Source: Paraspadella gotoi (lineage: Eukaryota > Chaetognatha). From it: a stretch of 64,000 nt of DNA. The translations under genes and the position numbers were made by a program. The notes below the pieces were generated by a model. The model worked only from the letters and a program-made list of their open reading frames with translations. It had not been told where the DNA came from and made no database searches. Location: contig CM119270.1 of assembly GCA_051294375.1 (NCBI GenBank), forward strand, positions 5,092,152 through 5,156,151. The letters are read 5' to 3'. Below are positions 12,937 to 22,323 of this stretch, piece after piece; within the stretch, counting starts at the first letter, position 1; the number at the start of each line of letters is the position of its first letter.

Positions 12937-13078
12937 GTAAGGTTCGATTGTGTCCTCACTAGCGCCTGTTCACTCAACCTCGATCGCTTTCTCGTGATCT
13001 GTCTTTTTTTCCTGAAGGCGTTTCTCACATTCTAATTACATCCCTCGATTCCTTTTATTTCCTTTTATGCCTCTACAG

Positions 13079-13235
13079 ATTTCGGTTCCATCCGGGGACC
13101 TCGATTCCAAATCCTTATCTTTCTGCTGGCGACGGTTCCATCAATGATTTCATATTTGGTCAAATGGCCGTCGGCGTCTTTCCTTTGATCATCGACGGTT
13201 TTGACGATTCGGCTTTAATCCGCGGATTTGATGCC

Positions 13236-13273
<38 letters not shown>

Positions 13274-13298
13274 AATAATGACCAGATCAGTGCGGTGA
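13079..13298 (+). CDS. Candidate last exon of an aspartate-rich protein
   Basis: The acceptor TTTTATGCCTCTACAG ends at 13078. The phase-2 frame then runs 72 codons: FRFHPGTSIPNPYLSAGDG, a segment with INDFIFGQM and GVFPLIIDGFDDSALIRG, a run of 11 Asp from (GAC)n, and a short tail ending TRSVR before TGA. Codon choice in this frame resembles that of the large gene nearby. It is joined most simply to the exon ending at 12764 (intron 12765-13078). I recognise no family. The poly-Asp run is a microsatellite used as coding sequence. Confidence 0.4.
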
Positions 13299-13346
13299 AA
13301 GATGTCGACAACTGGAATCACGTCCGATATGATGGTAAGGGTCATT

Positions 13347-13427
13347 GGCGGGGGGGGGGGGTGGCGGTGCGGGGCGGCGGCGTGGCGGTGGCGCGGGCGG
13401 CCGGCCCGGTGGCGGCGGCGGGGGGCA
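13347..13427 (+). repeat. G-rich tract with quadruplex-forming potential
   Basis: About 80 bases on the plus strand are nearly C-poor and contain a run of ten G followed by many GGCGG and GGG blocks. This is enough for several G-quadruplex stackings. It sits just after a consensus-like donor ATG|GTAAGG at about 13334, whose exon I could not place. Confidence 0.7.
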
Positions 13428-13696
13428 AGAGTCGAAAACGACGAAGACAACGACTTCGACGTCATAAACAAAGACTCAAATAAAATGACTCGTAAAACAT
13501 CTCCACTTGATTCCCAGTCTGGTTTGGGTCGATTAATCAAAAGCAACCTTGAATGTTATTGTAGTGAACAGAGCGAAACCCAGGAAGCGGTGATCAGGAA
13601 AATACGACATGGCACGGGGTTGTAACGCCTTCCGTTCTAGGTCGGGTGAGATAGAACCCAAAGTAATAACTAGAGATTAGATTGATCAGATTTGGA

Positions 13697-13807
<111 letters not shown>

Positions 13808-14046
13808 CGAGAATAATGGGATTGAGATATTGCATAAAATAATAGTTAAGGTGGGGAAAAACCTTGAAATAATTTTTTGTAAAACTTAAGATTCAGATAA
13901 CCTCAGTTTGTATTTGATAAAAAATAGTTACGTAAAAAAAGTCGATTCAATCCTAACCAGTGACCAGCATTGCCGCCAACACCGCAATGACAACGCCACT
14001 CATGCGTCACTGATCCACGTTCCCTGATTTTATCACTTTATTAACG

Positions 14047-14162
14047 CAACGACGACGACGACGACGACGACAACGACGATGAAAACGAAAAATCAAATCG
14101 AGACGATGAGTTTTACAACCGAGGATAAAATGGACGACGACGACGACGACGACGACGACGTT
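14047..14162 (+). repeat. Two (ACG)n microsatellites
   Basis: GAC/ACG runs at about 14047-14080 and 14131-14160, downstream of the 3' end of the large minus-strand gene. Confidence 0.85.
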
Positions 14163-14380
14163 AAAAAAATTACTCGAAAGTCAAAATAGTTAAACGCTTC
14201 TCGAATTTTTTAAAAAATATAATCAGTAACAATTATGAAAGTAATCAAAAATATTAAGGACCAAAAGCGTCAAGAACTTTTGTTTGTTTATCCTTGTAAC
14301 GAATAAACCACCACGAGAGTCCAGCACGCGCACCGCGTACGAGAAGAAAAAAAAATCGTTCGTACGTTGCGCGTACAGTC

Positions 14381-14446
14381 TCAGTACGGATCGCACATGT
14401 ATCCCCAGTCCGGAACACAGTCTTCGTCCTCTTCTTCGGCGTCCAT
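14381..14446 (-). CDS. Exon 6 (last) of the large secreted repeat protein
   Basis: On the minus strand the acceptor TTTTGGTTCTCAG precedes ATG-GAC-GCC, in phase 0 with exon 5. The exon encodes 21 residues: an acidic MDAEEEDED stretch, then CVPDWGYMCDPY and a TGA at 14383-14381. The two cysteines, seven residues apart, are the only ones in the C-terminal half of the protein, so they probably form a disulfide loop. A furin-type site RVRRRR lies about 50 residues upstream in exon 5, so a C-terminal peptide could be released. I do not recognise the peptide. The acceptor, the frame match and the sharp end make this exon well supported. Confidence 0.7.
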   Translation of the reverse strand: MDAEEEDEDCVPDWGYMCDPY

Positions 14447-14620
14447 CTGAGAACCAAAAAAAAAAAATCATATCAATAAGAAATACTTTCACTTTAAAGT
14501 ATAAACATTGAACAAGCTATAATAACTAAGTAACGAAGAGAAAGAAATTAAAAAAAACTTAAAGGAAGATAAAAAATTACTTAAAAATATCATAAAATAT
14601 AATAAAAAAATTTAAAATTA

Positions 14621-14634
14621 ATAATAATAATAAT

Positions 14635-14729
<95 letters not shown>
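14621..14729. repeat. (AAT)n microsatellite in intron 5
   Basis: About 35 AAT units with one interruption, inside the intron 14447-14912 of the large minus-strand gene. A (TTTTG)n-like run at about 14870-14898 lies next to the donor. Confidence 0.95.
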
Positions 14730-14732
<3 letters not shown>

Positions 14733-14912
14733 TATTAAAAACTTTAAAAACATTAGAAATATTTAAAAAAAAATTATAAAATAATAAAAATGAAAATGAA
14801 AATAATTTAAAAAAATACTTGAAGGAAAGTTAGAAAATAAATTAGCTAAGTTTAAAAAAAAAACAAAAAACAAAAACAAAAACAAAAACAAAAACAAAAT
14901 TATTTCTCTCAC

Positions 14913-17900
14913 CAGGGCTTTTATTTCCAATCTCATCTCTTCTTCCTTCCTCTCTTTCTCTCTTTCCTTTCCTCCCTCTCCTTCTTCCTCCACGCTCCTC
15001 CTCCTCCTAACTCTCTTCTTCTTCTCCTCCTCCTCCTCTTCATCTCTCTCTTCCTCCACCGCCCGTCTCGTCTTCGCGCGGTGCGACCGCGTCTCGCGCG
15101 CGATCCACGCCTCTCGCGTGTTATCAATGACGCGCAAGATTTTGCTCCGCAAGTCGGCGTTGGGCATCAGCGCCGTTTTCGGTGCGTCGGCCGGCGCGGC
15201 GGCCCGGGCGACGTCGGCAAAGTGCCCGGCCGGACCCGCCGGAATTCCGAAGGGCGAGTTGGCGTCATCGCCAGAGCCCGAAGCGACTTTGGCGTGAGCA
15301 GGAGGGGACGGCGGCTTAGCGGCCGCCGCTTTTTTTTTAGCCGCCGCCTTCTTTGCAGGAGCGGCGGCCTTTACTTTGCGGGCTGGTGCCGCTTGAAAAA
15401 ACAGCCTGGATGCTCTGACCGCATGAGCTTCGGCTGCATCGGCAGAGGCAGCACGTAAAGCTGGTGCCGTCTTGACTTCCGCCTTAGAATTTCCATTGGT
15501 TGGTCCACCACCGCCTCCGGCTGCGCCAGCGCCTCCCGCATTCACGTCAACCACGCCCCCAGATCCTTTTGTCAATGGCGCCGCTGGATCTTCTTTCGCG
15601 TCAGAGGCCGCGACTTTAGGCACCGGAGGAGCTGCCGCTGCATTTCCGGCGTGAAGAGACGCCGGAGCCGGAGCGCCGCCAGCCGTGCTTCCCCCGCTGC
15701 CGGCTAGAGCGCCACCACTGGCAGCAGGAGCCGGTGCGTTATTGCTGGCTGAGTCGGCGGCTGCTGAGGTTTTCGTCGCTTCCTTTGCGGCCTCTGCTGC
15801 AGGCGCAGCTTCTTTCACTCCCGCTGGTGCTGCTTCTTTTGCTGCTGCTGGTGCTGCTTCTTTTGCAGCCGCTGGTGCTGATTCTTTTGCTGCCGCTGTC
15901 ACTGCTTCTTTCGCTGCTGCCGGCGCTGCTTCTTTTGCCGCCGCTGGCGCCGCTTCTTTTGCCGCCGCTGGCGCCGCTTCTTTTGCCGCCGCAGGCGCCG
16001 CTTCTTTTGCCGCTACTGGGGCCGCTTCTTTCGCCGCCACTGGCGCTGCTTCTTTCGCCGCCGCTGGCGCTGATTCTTTCGCCGCCGCTGGCGCTGATTC
16101 TTTCGCCGCCGCTGGCGCTGCTTCTTTTGCAGCTGCTGCCACTGGCGCAACTTCTTTTACAGCTGCTGCCACTGGTGCAAGCTCTTTCACTGCAGTAGCC
16201 GCTGGCGCCGCTTCTTTCGCCACGGCTGGCGCCGCTGCTTTTGCCGCCGCAGGCGCCAATTCTTTCACCGCTGCTGGGGCTGGCGCGGCTTCCTTAGCTA
16301 CTGCTGCACCTGGTACAACTCGTTTCACCGCTGCTGCAATTTGTCCGGCTTCTTTCGCCTCTTCCAATGCATCACTCTTCGCTGCTGCTTGGTTAATCTC
16401 CAGAGCCAACTTCTTTGCCTCGGCCAACGCCGGCGCCTTTTGCGCCTTTTGCGCCGCCTGGGCAGCTTTCTTTGCCGCTTCCGACGCGTGCACCGCTTCC
16501 ACCGCTTCCTTCGTCGCTTCCGCCGCCGACGCCGCCTTCTCTTCCGCCGTCTCCGTCTTCTTTGCGTCGTCCGCTGCTCTGTGAGCTCCGAATCTCTGGC
16601 GGCCCTTTGACATTCCGTCGTCGTAGTAATCGTAGATCTCTTCCGCCTCTTCCCGAGCCCCGTTGTTCCCTTCCCAGGGGAGTTTGTTCGCCTGCTCGTT
16701 CGCCTCCTCGTTCGCTTGATTTTGTTCCTTCTTCTCTTTTCTCTCCATATCGGTGTCGCCCTCGATCGCGTCCCTCTCCAACTGATCGGCGACCGCGTCC
16801 GCTTTCTTTAATTCTTCTTTTTCCATCTCCTTTTCTTTTTCTTTCTCTTTCTCGTCCTTTTCTTCGGCCTCCTTTCCTTCCTTCGTTTCCTTCTTCTTCT
16901 TTTCATTCTCATCCACCTTCATCTTCTCTTCTTTCCCTTCTTCCTCTTTTATCTTCTTCGCCCCTTCCTCCTCCTTTACCTTCTCCTGCTCATTATTCTT
17001 TCCCTTCTCCTTCTCCTCCTTTACCTTCTCCAGCTCATTATTCTTTCCCTTCTCCTTCTCCTCCTTTACCTTCTCCTCGCTCATTATTCTTTCCCTTCTC
17101 CTCCAATACATTCTTTCCTTCTCATTCTTCTCTTCTTTCTCTTTTCCTCTTTCTTCTCATTCGCCTCCTTCCCCTCTTTCTTTTCTACTTCCGCCGTTCC
17201 TTTCTCCTTCTCTCTCTCTTTCTTCTCTTCCTCCTCTTTTTTCTCCTTCTCCTCCTTCTCTTTCTCCTCGCCCTTCTTTTCTTCCTCCTTTTCTACTTTC
17301 TTTTCTTTTACGTCTTTGTTCTCTTCCTCTTTCTCTTCCTTCTTCTCTTCCTCCTTCTTCCCCTCATCCATCTTTTCTTCCTTCTTCTCTTCCTCCTTTT
17401 TCTCCTCATCCTTCTTTTCTTCCTTTTTCTCCTCTTTCTTCTTCCCCTCATCCTCCTTTTCTTCTTTCTTCTCTTCCTTCTTTGCCTCATCCTCCTTCTT
17501 CCCTTCTCCCTCTTTTCCTTCCTTCTCCTTCTCCTTCTCCTCCTTTCCTTCCTCCTCGTTCCCTTTCTCCACCTCTTTCTCTCCCTCCACCCCTTCGTTC
17601 GCCGCCCTAAGGGCTCCGTTTCCTCTCGTCCCTCCCTCTCGCTGCTCCATATCTCCCCTCGACCATTTCCCCCCTTTTCCATTTCCCCCTTTCGCCGTCA
17701 AGTCTCCCAACTCGTCCTCTTCATCGTCGTAATAATCCGCCAAGTTTCTTAAGCCCGTGTGACCCCCGCCTCCGGCTCCGCCCCCACCCCCGGATCCTGG
17801 GGGCAATTCGGTCGGTTCGTTATGGATGACCTCCTTGAGAGCGTTAAGAACGGAGATGTTCTTGATTTGAAGTTGATGTTCTATTTTGTGTTCAAACTTT

Positions 17901-18296
17901 TCAACTTTCTTCTCCGCTTTCTTGTCTTCCTTCTCCTGCTCTTTCCTCGTTTTCTCCTCATTCTTTTTCTCCGCATTTTCCGCTTCTGCCGCGGCTTTTC
18001 CGTCGGCGAACTTGCTCCCGATTTCTCCCTCCGTAAGGGGCAGGAAATGGCCAAAGGGGTAAGACTTGGGTTCGGCGGCGACGCGACTGCCGATGCTCCC
18101 TTGCTTCGCTACTTTGCTTGATTGACCTCCGAAACTAACGGCGCTTTTCGCTTCCAACCCGGCTCCCATACCGTCGCCCATCCCGGCGCTCATTCCGGCG
18201 CCCATCCGTCCGCCCATTTCCATACGGTCGTTGTTCTCAATGTGGGCGGAAACGAGAGGAATGCCGGAATCCAACTGATCCGTCGATCCGGCCGTT
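14913..18296 (-). CDS. Exon 5 of the large secreted repeat protein: K/E-rich and A/K/E-repeat regions
   Basis: The acceptor CTATTCCAG is at 18297 and the donor GCCCTG|GTGAGAG at 14913. In order the exon encodes a Gly/Met-rich start (GGRMGAGMSAGMG), a short conserved-looking part (KSYPFGHFLPLTEGEIG), a Lys/Glu region, ADYYDDEEDELGD, about 280 residues of Lys/Glu repeats, a second YDYYDDG motif, about 25 tandem 8-residue units of the PAAAKEAA type, an Ala/Lys/Pro stretch, and a basic-acidic tail with RVRRRRS. The frame shifts once between 17111 and 17084: an upstream frame reaches a stop there while a frame shifted by one base carries on to the donor. One extra base would make the whole coding sequence exactly 2,100 codons. 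An indel in the assembly is likelier than an intron, since no pyrimidine-rich acceptor exists there. Confidence 0.6.
15787..16330 (-). repeat. Coding 24-nt tandem repeat array
   Basis: About 540 bases of 24-nt units encode PAAAKEAA and variants (PAAAKESA, PVAAKEAA, PAATAVKELA). Unit length is a multiple of three, so copy-number change keeps the frame. Third positions vary between units, which argues for an old array. Confidence 0.85.
16800..17680. repeat. Coding polypurine/polypyrimidine tract of about 0.9 kb
   Basis: On the plus strand this stretch is almost only C and T. On the minus strand it encodes alternating Lys and Glu. Long mirror-like purine tracts of this kind can form triplex DNA and are prone to indels, and the frame shift near 17.1 kb lies inside it. 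Confidence 0.8.
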
Positions 18297-18344
18297 CTGG
18301 AATAGAGGGCGGGGGTGAAAAAAAAATTGTTTTCTGCCCTTTTT

Positions 18345-18430
18345 CTTTCCTTTCCTTTCCTTTCCTTTCCTTTCCTTTCCTTTCCTTTCCTTTCCTTTCC
18401 TTTCCTTTCCTTTCCTTTCCTTTCCTTTCC
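18345..18430 (+). repeat. (CCTTT)n microsatellite in intron 4
   Basis: About 16 pentanucleotide units within the short intron 18297-18524 of the large gene. On the minus strand this tract gives GGAAA units upstream of the acceptor. Confidence 0.95.
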
Positions 18431-18524
18431 ATCAACTTTTTTTCTTTTCTTTACTCTTCCTTTTCATTTTCTCTTCTGTTTTTGCTTTCATTAAAACTAA
18501 CTGCTTCCCCCTTCCGATATCAAC

Positions 18525-20847
18525 CTGGTCCCAAGATGCGCGGCCGCGACTTGATCGAACCCTTCCAACTCCTTCAACTCCTGCTCGGCGACAATCCGTT
18601 GGGCGGCGAGACCTTCGAAGCTCGTTGACGCCGGAGGAGTCGGGTGCAGAAGGTAGCGCACCATGTCCAAAACGTCGTCGCCGTCCGATGCGGCCAAGAA
18701 AGCGCCCTTCTTTTTCCCCGACGGGTCTTCCATTTCAGCGAGGCGACGCCCGTCTGTTTTGGGCGACGCCACTTGCAAGGGATTGCCCAGGTCTGGAGAG
18801 TAACCCTTGTCTTGTTGGACCGGAGAGGGACCGTCGTCCTTGAAGGCGTTGCTGTCTTGGTTTTCTCCACCGGCCGAATCGCTTCCCCCATTGGCATTTG
18901 CATTATTGCCCGCGTTGGCATTGCCAATAGCTCCAGCGTTAGCATTGGCATTGTTACCCGCATTAGCATTGCCGTTATTCCCCGCATTGGCAGTGTTTCC
19001 AATATTGGCATTGTTGCCGGCATTTGCATAATTTCCCGCATTAACGTTGTTTCCGCCATTAGCAGCGTCAGCTAAAGAAGTTTGAAATTGTTGGTTCCTC
19101 GCCGCAGCAATGGGAGGGAATGGGTTTACCTCTGGCATTTGTCTTATGCCCATTTGCTCTGCTAAGGTAGGGGCTTCTGGGCTGTATGATAAATATGGTG
19201 CTTGTGGTACAGGCTTTGTCAATGGATTTTGCTCACCAGATCGCATATTTTGCATACTCGACGCCTGCAAAGTGCCTGGACCTCGATTCAATCCTTTCAT
19301 CTCTGCATGTGGCGGAGCCCAAGCTGGCGGAGCCCAAGCTGGCGGAGGTGGATTTTCTAAATTAAAGATTTTTTTCGATCCCTTGGGAATTTGTATTCCT
19401 CCAATCATATCCTTTAATCGCAGATGGGGTGCTTGTAGTGAATAATCAAGACGCCCTTGACCATAAGCTGGAACATCGTTTCCGGAAATTCCATTGGCTT
19501 GAAGGTTGTGTCTCTGTCTCTGGTTTTCCGCAGCAGCCGCAGGAGGTAATGGGTTTAACTCTGGCGTTGCTTTTATGCCCATTTGCTCTGCTAAAGTAGG
19601 GGCTTCTGGGCTATATGTTAAATATGGTGCTTGAGGTACAGGCTTTGTCCATGGATTTTGTTCCCCTTCCCGTTTGTTCCCATAGCCAGGGTCTTGCGGC
19701 AAGCCCGGTGCCTGTTCCCTTTCAGCCATTTCGGCCTGATGCGGAGCAGAGAGAGAGCGGCCCAGACCCATTTTCTTTAACGTTCCCGGGGGAAAATGAA
19801 TTCCAATAATTTTATCCTTCATTCTGAAACGAGGTACTCCCGCATGCAGACGTGAAGCCTTGACCGGCTCGGGAACAAAAACCGGGGCCTCCGCTTGTTG
19901 ACCCCTGACAATCCGCGCTCCCGGCTGCGGAGGCCCAAAACCCATTGGCCTGAATCGACTCGCGGGAGCTCTGGGCATCATCATGTCGTCCGCTGATTGA
20001 AAGGGCGCGGCTTCTCGCTCCATAGTCCCTCGCTTCCCCAACCTAAGATCTTCGTTGCCGCGCTCATACTCGTCGCGCTCCGCCGCCACTCTCTCCTCCT
20101 GCTGCTGCTGCTTCGCCAATCTCCTCCGCTGCTCTGCCGCTTCCCGCTCCGCCGCCACTCTCTCCTCCTGTTGCTGCTGCTTCGCCAATCTCCTCCGCTG
20201 CTCCGCCGCTTCCCGCTCCGCCGCCACTCTCTCCTCCTGTTGCTGCTGCTTCGCCAACCTCCTCCGCTGTTCGGCCTCGCGCCTTTCCTCCTCCTGAGCC
20301 GCCAACCTCCTCTGTTCTCTCAACTCTCGCAACACCATCATCCTCTTCATCTCATCCACTTCTTGTTCCTCCGAATCTCGTTCCTCTTCCCTCTGCGCCG
20401 CCAATTTACTTCGTTCTTCATCCGTCAGTTCTTCATCGTCCCGATTCTGCGCCGCGATTCTCCGCCGTTCTTCCTCCCGCTTTTGCTGCGCCAATCTGTT
20501 GTTCCTTTGTTCTTGAGCCTCTCGTTCCGCCTCTTCCTTCCGCAGAGCCGATCTTCTCTGCTGTTCTCTCCTTTGCTCCTCTCTCCTTCGCTGCTCCTCC
20601 CTCCTTTGCGCCTGCTCCCTTCTCTGTTCCTCCCTCCTTTCCTCCCTCCTTCTTTCCTCCATCTCCCTCTCCATCGCTTCGCGATCCTCGTACCCTGGAA
20701 CCAAGTACCTCGAATCCTCGAAATCTCCCCGATCTTCCTCTCCCTCGGCCAATCTCTTTCCTTCCTTCTCTCGAGTCATCTTCAGATCTTTGTTCAACAT
20801 CGCGAAGGCGTCGTCCTCGTCTCCAGACCCCGTCGCTTTCTTTTCCA
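18525..20847 (-). CDS. Exon 4 of the large secreted repeat protein: coiled coil and tandem repeats
   Basis: The acceptor CCCTCCCCGCAG is at 20848 (phase 1) and the donor ACCAG|GTTGAT at 18525 (phase 2). The exon encodes about 773 residues (roughly 177-949). They begin KATGSGDEDDAFAMLNKD, then a motif YLVPGYEDRE, then some 200 residues of Glu/Arg/Gln coiled coil including three 23-residue repeats with AKQQQQEERVAAE. Two copies of a long unit follow, each with a basic RxKDxI..GI..P start, HAEM, GEQNP.TKPVPQAPYL and YSPEAPTLAEQMGI, offset by about 135 residues. After that come an Asn/Ala/Gly-rich linker (NANAGN) and an end with DMVRYLLHPTPPAS. No catalytic motif is visible. I recognise no family. 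Confidence 0.7.
19100..19860 (-). repeat. Two coding copies of a unit of about 135 residues
   Basis: Copy 1 lies at about 19540-19860 and copy 2 at about 19100-19440. Shared landmarks are KDxI.GI..P, HAEM, GEQNP, PVPQAPYL, YSPEAPTLAEQMGI and NP.PP.AAA.NQ. The similarity is at the protein level with many DNA differences, so selection on the peptide is plausible. Confidence 0.75.
20080..20280 (-). repeat. Three coding 69-nt repeats
   Basis: Three near-identical 69-base units encode 23 residues each, with the core RRRLAKQQQQEERVAAERE. They lie inside the coiled-coil region of exon 4. Confidence 0.9.
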
Positions 20848-21317
20848 CTGCGGGGAGGGTGAAGTGAAAAGGTCCAGACGTTGTTTCGTTAATTGTTATT
20901 GTTTTAATTAGATTAATTAAATAATTAAATGATTTAATTTATTTTTAGTTGCGCAGTGGGTTTTTGCAAAGCAACAACTTAAGTCAATATTATTGTATTA
21001 CGAAAAATTACTGATATAGTTAGCTATTAGGACCTAATAAAAAACTTTTGTGAAAATAATACTTATCATTTTTTTTTTAATGTTTTCAAAAAAAAAAAAA
21101 CGAAATAGAAAGCTAAATATTAATCTTAATGCTATAGTCAATGCGAGGCAATACCTTGGAATGATTTATAAAAATATTATTAAAATTTATCTTTTAGAGT
21201 AAACTAAATTGAACCCTTAAAAGCTAACGTTGTCAGTTCCAAACATCTCAACAAAAATCGTCAAAATTCCTTTTGACTTTCGAAAACAACCTCCTCTCCC
21301 CAAAAAAGAACCCACAC

Positions 21318-21734
21318 CTCCAGCCTCCAAGTTGTCTTCAAGGGAGCGCCTCCGCCTCTCCACCCTTTCGTCGCCACCCTCGATCGAGCGCCTCTTCCTG
21401 TCGACGCGCCGATTGTTCACCCAAACGCTGTCCTCCTTCAACGCCTGCATCACCATCTTGTAGAGCGGAGAATTGACGGATTCGAGGTATTGACGCCGCC
21501 TCTCCTCCGGCGTCATCTCGGCGTAGTGACGCCGGAGCTCTTCCGGCGTTGACGGCTCCTTGTTTACGCTGCGTCGGACGCGTGACGAACGCGGCGCGAC
21601 GGGCTGCGGCGGCGGTGGCAGCAGCGCTTCCGATCCGCCGTTGTGTCGCAGCGTCGCAGCGGCGGCAGCGACAGCAGCCTCTCCAGCGTCGATGGCGTCG
21701 TCGCCGCCAGCTTGGAAGACGACGGCCACGAATC
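21318..21734 (-). CDS. Exon 3 of the large secreted repeat protein: multiple furin-type sites
   Basis: Acceptor CCGCCTTCCAGAG|GA at 21735 and donor GCTGGAG|GTGTGG at 21318, both in phase 1. Joined to exon 4 the split codon gives Val. The exon covers residues 37-175: GFVAVVFQAGGDD, an Ala run, a Pro run, then RVRR (88-91), a helical stretch with PEELRRHYAEM and PEERRRQYLESV, RKRR (149-152) and ERRRR (162-166). Sites of the form R-x-K/R-R followed by Ser suggest cleavage in the secretory pathway, which would release a peptide of about 60 residues between the first two. If the donor were ignored the frame would run on to a stop about 100 bases later, but the phase fit with exon 4 supports splicing. 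Confidence 0.7.
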
Positions 21735-21765
21735 CTCTGGAAGGCGGAAGAGAAAGGTCAATAAT

Positions 21766-22020
21766 TCATTTATTTATTCATTCATTCATTCATTCATTCA
21801 TTCATTCATTCATTTCATTTCATTCATTTCATTCATTCATTCATTCATTCATTCATTCATTCATTTCATTCATTCATTCATTCATTCATTCATTCATTCA
21901 CGAATTCTTTCATTCATTCATTCATTCACGAATTCTTTCATTCATTCATTTATTCATTTATTCATTCATTCATTCATTCATTCATTCATTCATTCATTCA
22001 TTCATTCATTCATTCATTTC
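21766..22020 (+). repeat. (TTCA)n array in intron 2
   Basis: About 250 bases of TTCA units with TTTCA and ACGAATTC interruptions, filling most of the intron 21735-22034. Open frames of Ser/Phe/Ile/His here are artefacts. Confidence 0.95.
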
Positions 22021-22034
22021 ATTCCTCCAATCAC

Positions 22035-22094
22035 CTTCGCTGGGCTCGTCTCTCCAGCGGAGGCAACTCCGACGTTTCGTAACGTCCAGTTTTA
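22035..22094 (-). CDS. Exon 2 of the large secreted repeat protein: 60-nt symmetric exon
   Basis: Minus-strand acceptor CAACAG|TA at 22095 and donor GCGAAG|GTGATT at 22035. The exon is 60 bases in phase 1-1, so it can be kept or skipped without changing the frame, since exon 1 also joins exon 3 directly in phase. It encodes VKLDVTKRRSCLRWRDEPSE, with a dibasic KRR and a single Cys. The acceptor has only a moderate pyrimidine tract and a competing AG six bases upstream, so inclusion is less certain than for exons 3-6. Confidence 0.5.
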
Positions 22095-22323
22095 CTGTTG
22101 CTGTAATTAGTTTAATAAACTGCTGAAACATAGTCTGTCCCTTATTCTCCTAGTAATCAATCCTCAAACACCTTCTAGGCAAACAGAAACTATTTCTTAT
22201 CGGATGCTTCACGCAAAACGATTTCTTGTTGCAACATCGATGACCTGAGACCCATCGAAAAAAAAACCAAAAACAATCGGAATCATTTAACGAGAAAATG
22301 TTACACTAATTATGCGAGGGCAC

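Noticed and set aside
15787-16330. CRISPR-like regular repeat
   Set aside because: Units of 24 bases are contiguous without unique spacers and lie in a coding exon of a eukaryotic gene.
15685-16584. A 299-codon plus-strand Ala/Ser/Phe-rich frame
   Set aside because: It is the mirror of the 24-nt repeat of the minus-strand gene, which has matching exons on both sides while this frame has none.
16415-17752. A 445-codon plus-strand Leu/Pro/Ser-rich frame
   Set aside because: Shadow of the Lys/Glu polypurine tract coded on the minus strand.
21390-21610. NPY/NPF-like peptide in exon 3
   Set aside because: PEELRRHYAEM recalls the PEEL..YY part of that family, but the C-terminal R-x-R-F/Y-G amidation end is missing and the basic sites do not fit.
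21560-22126. Ile/His/Ser/Phe repeat frames on the plus strand
   Set aside because: Translation of the (TTCA)n array in intron 2.
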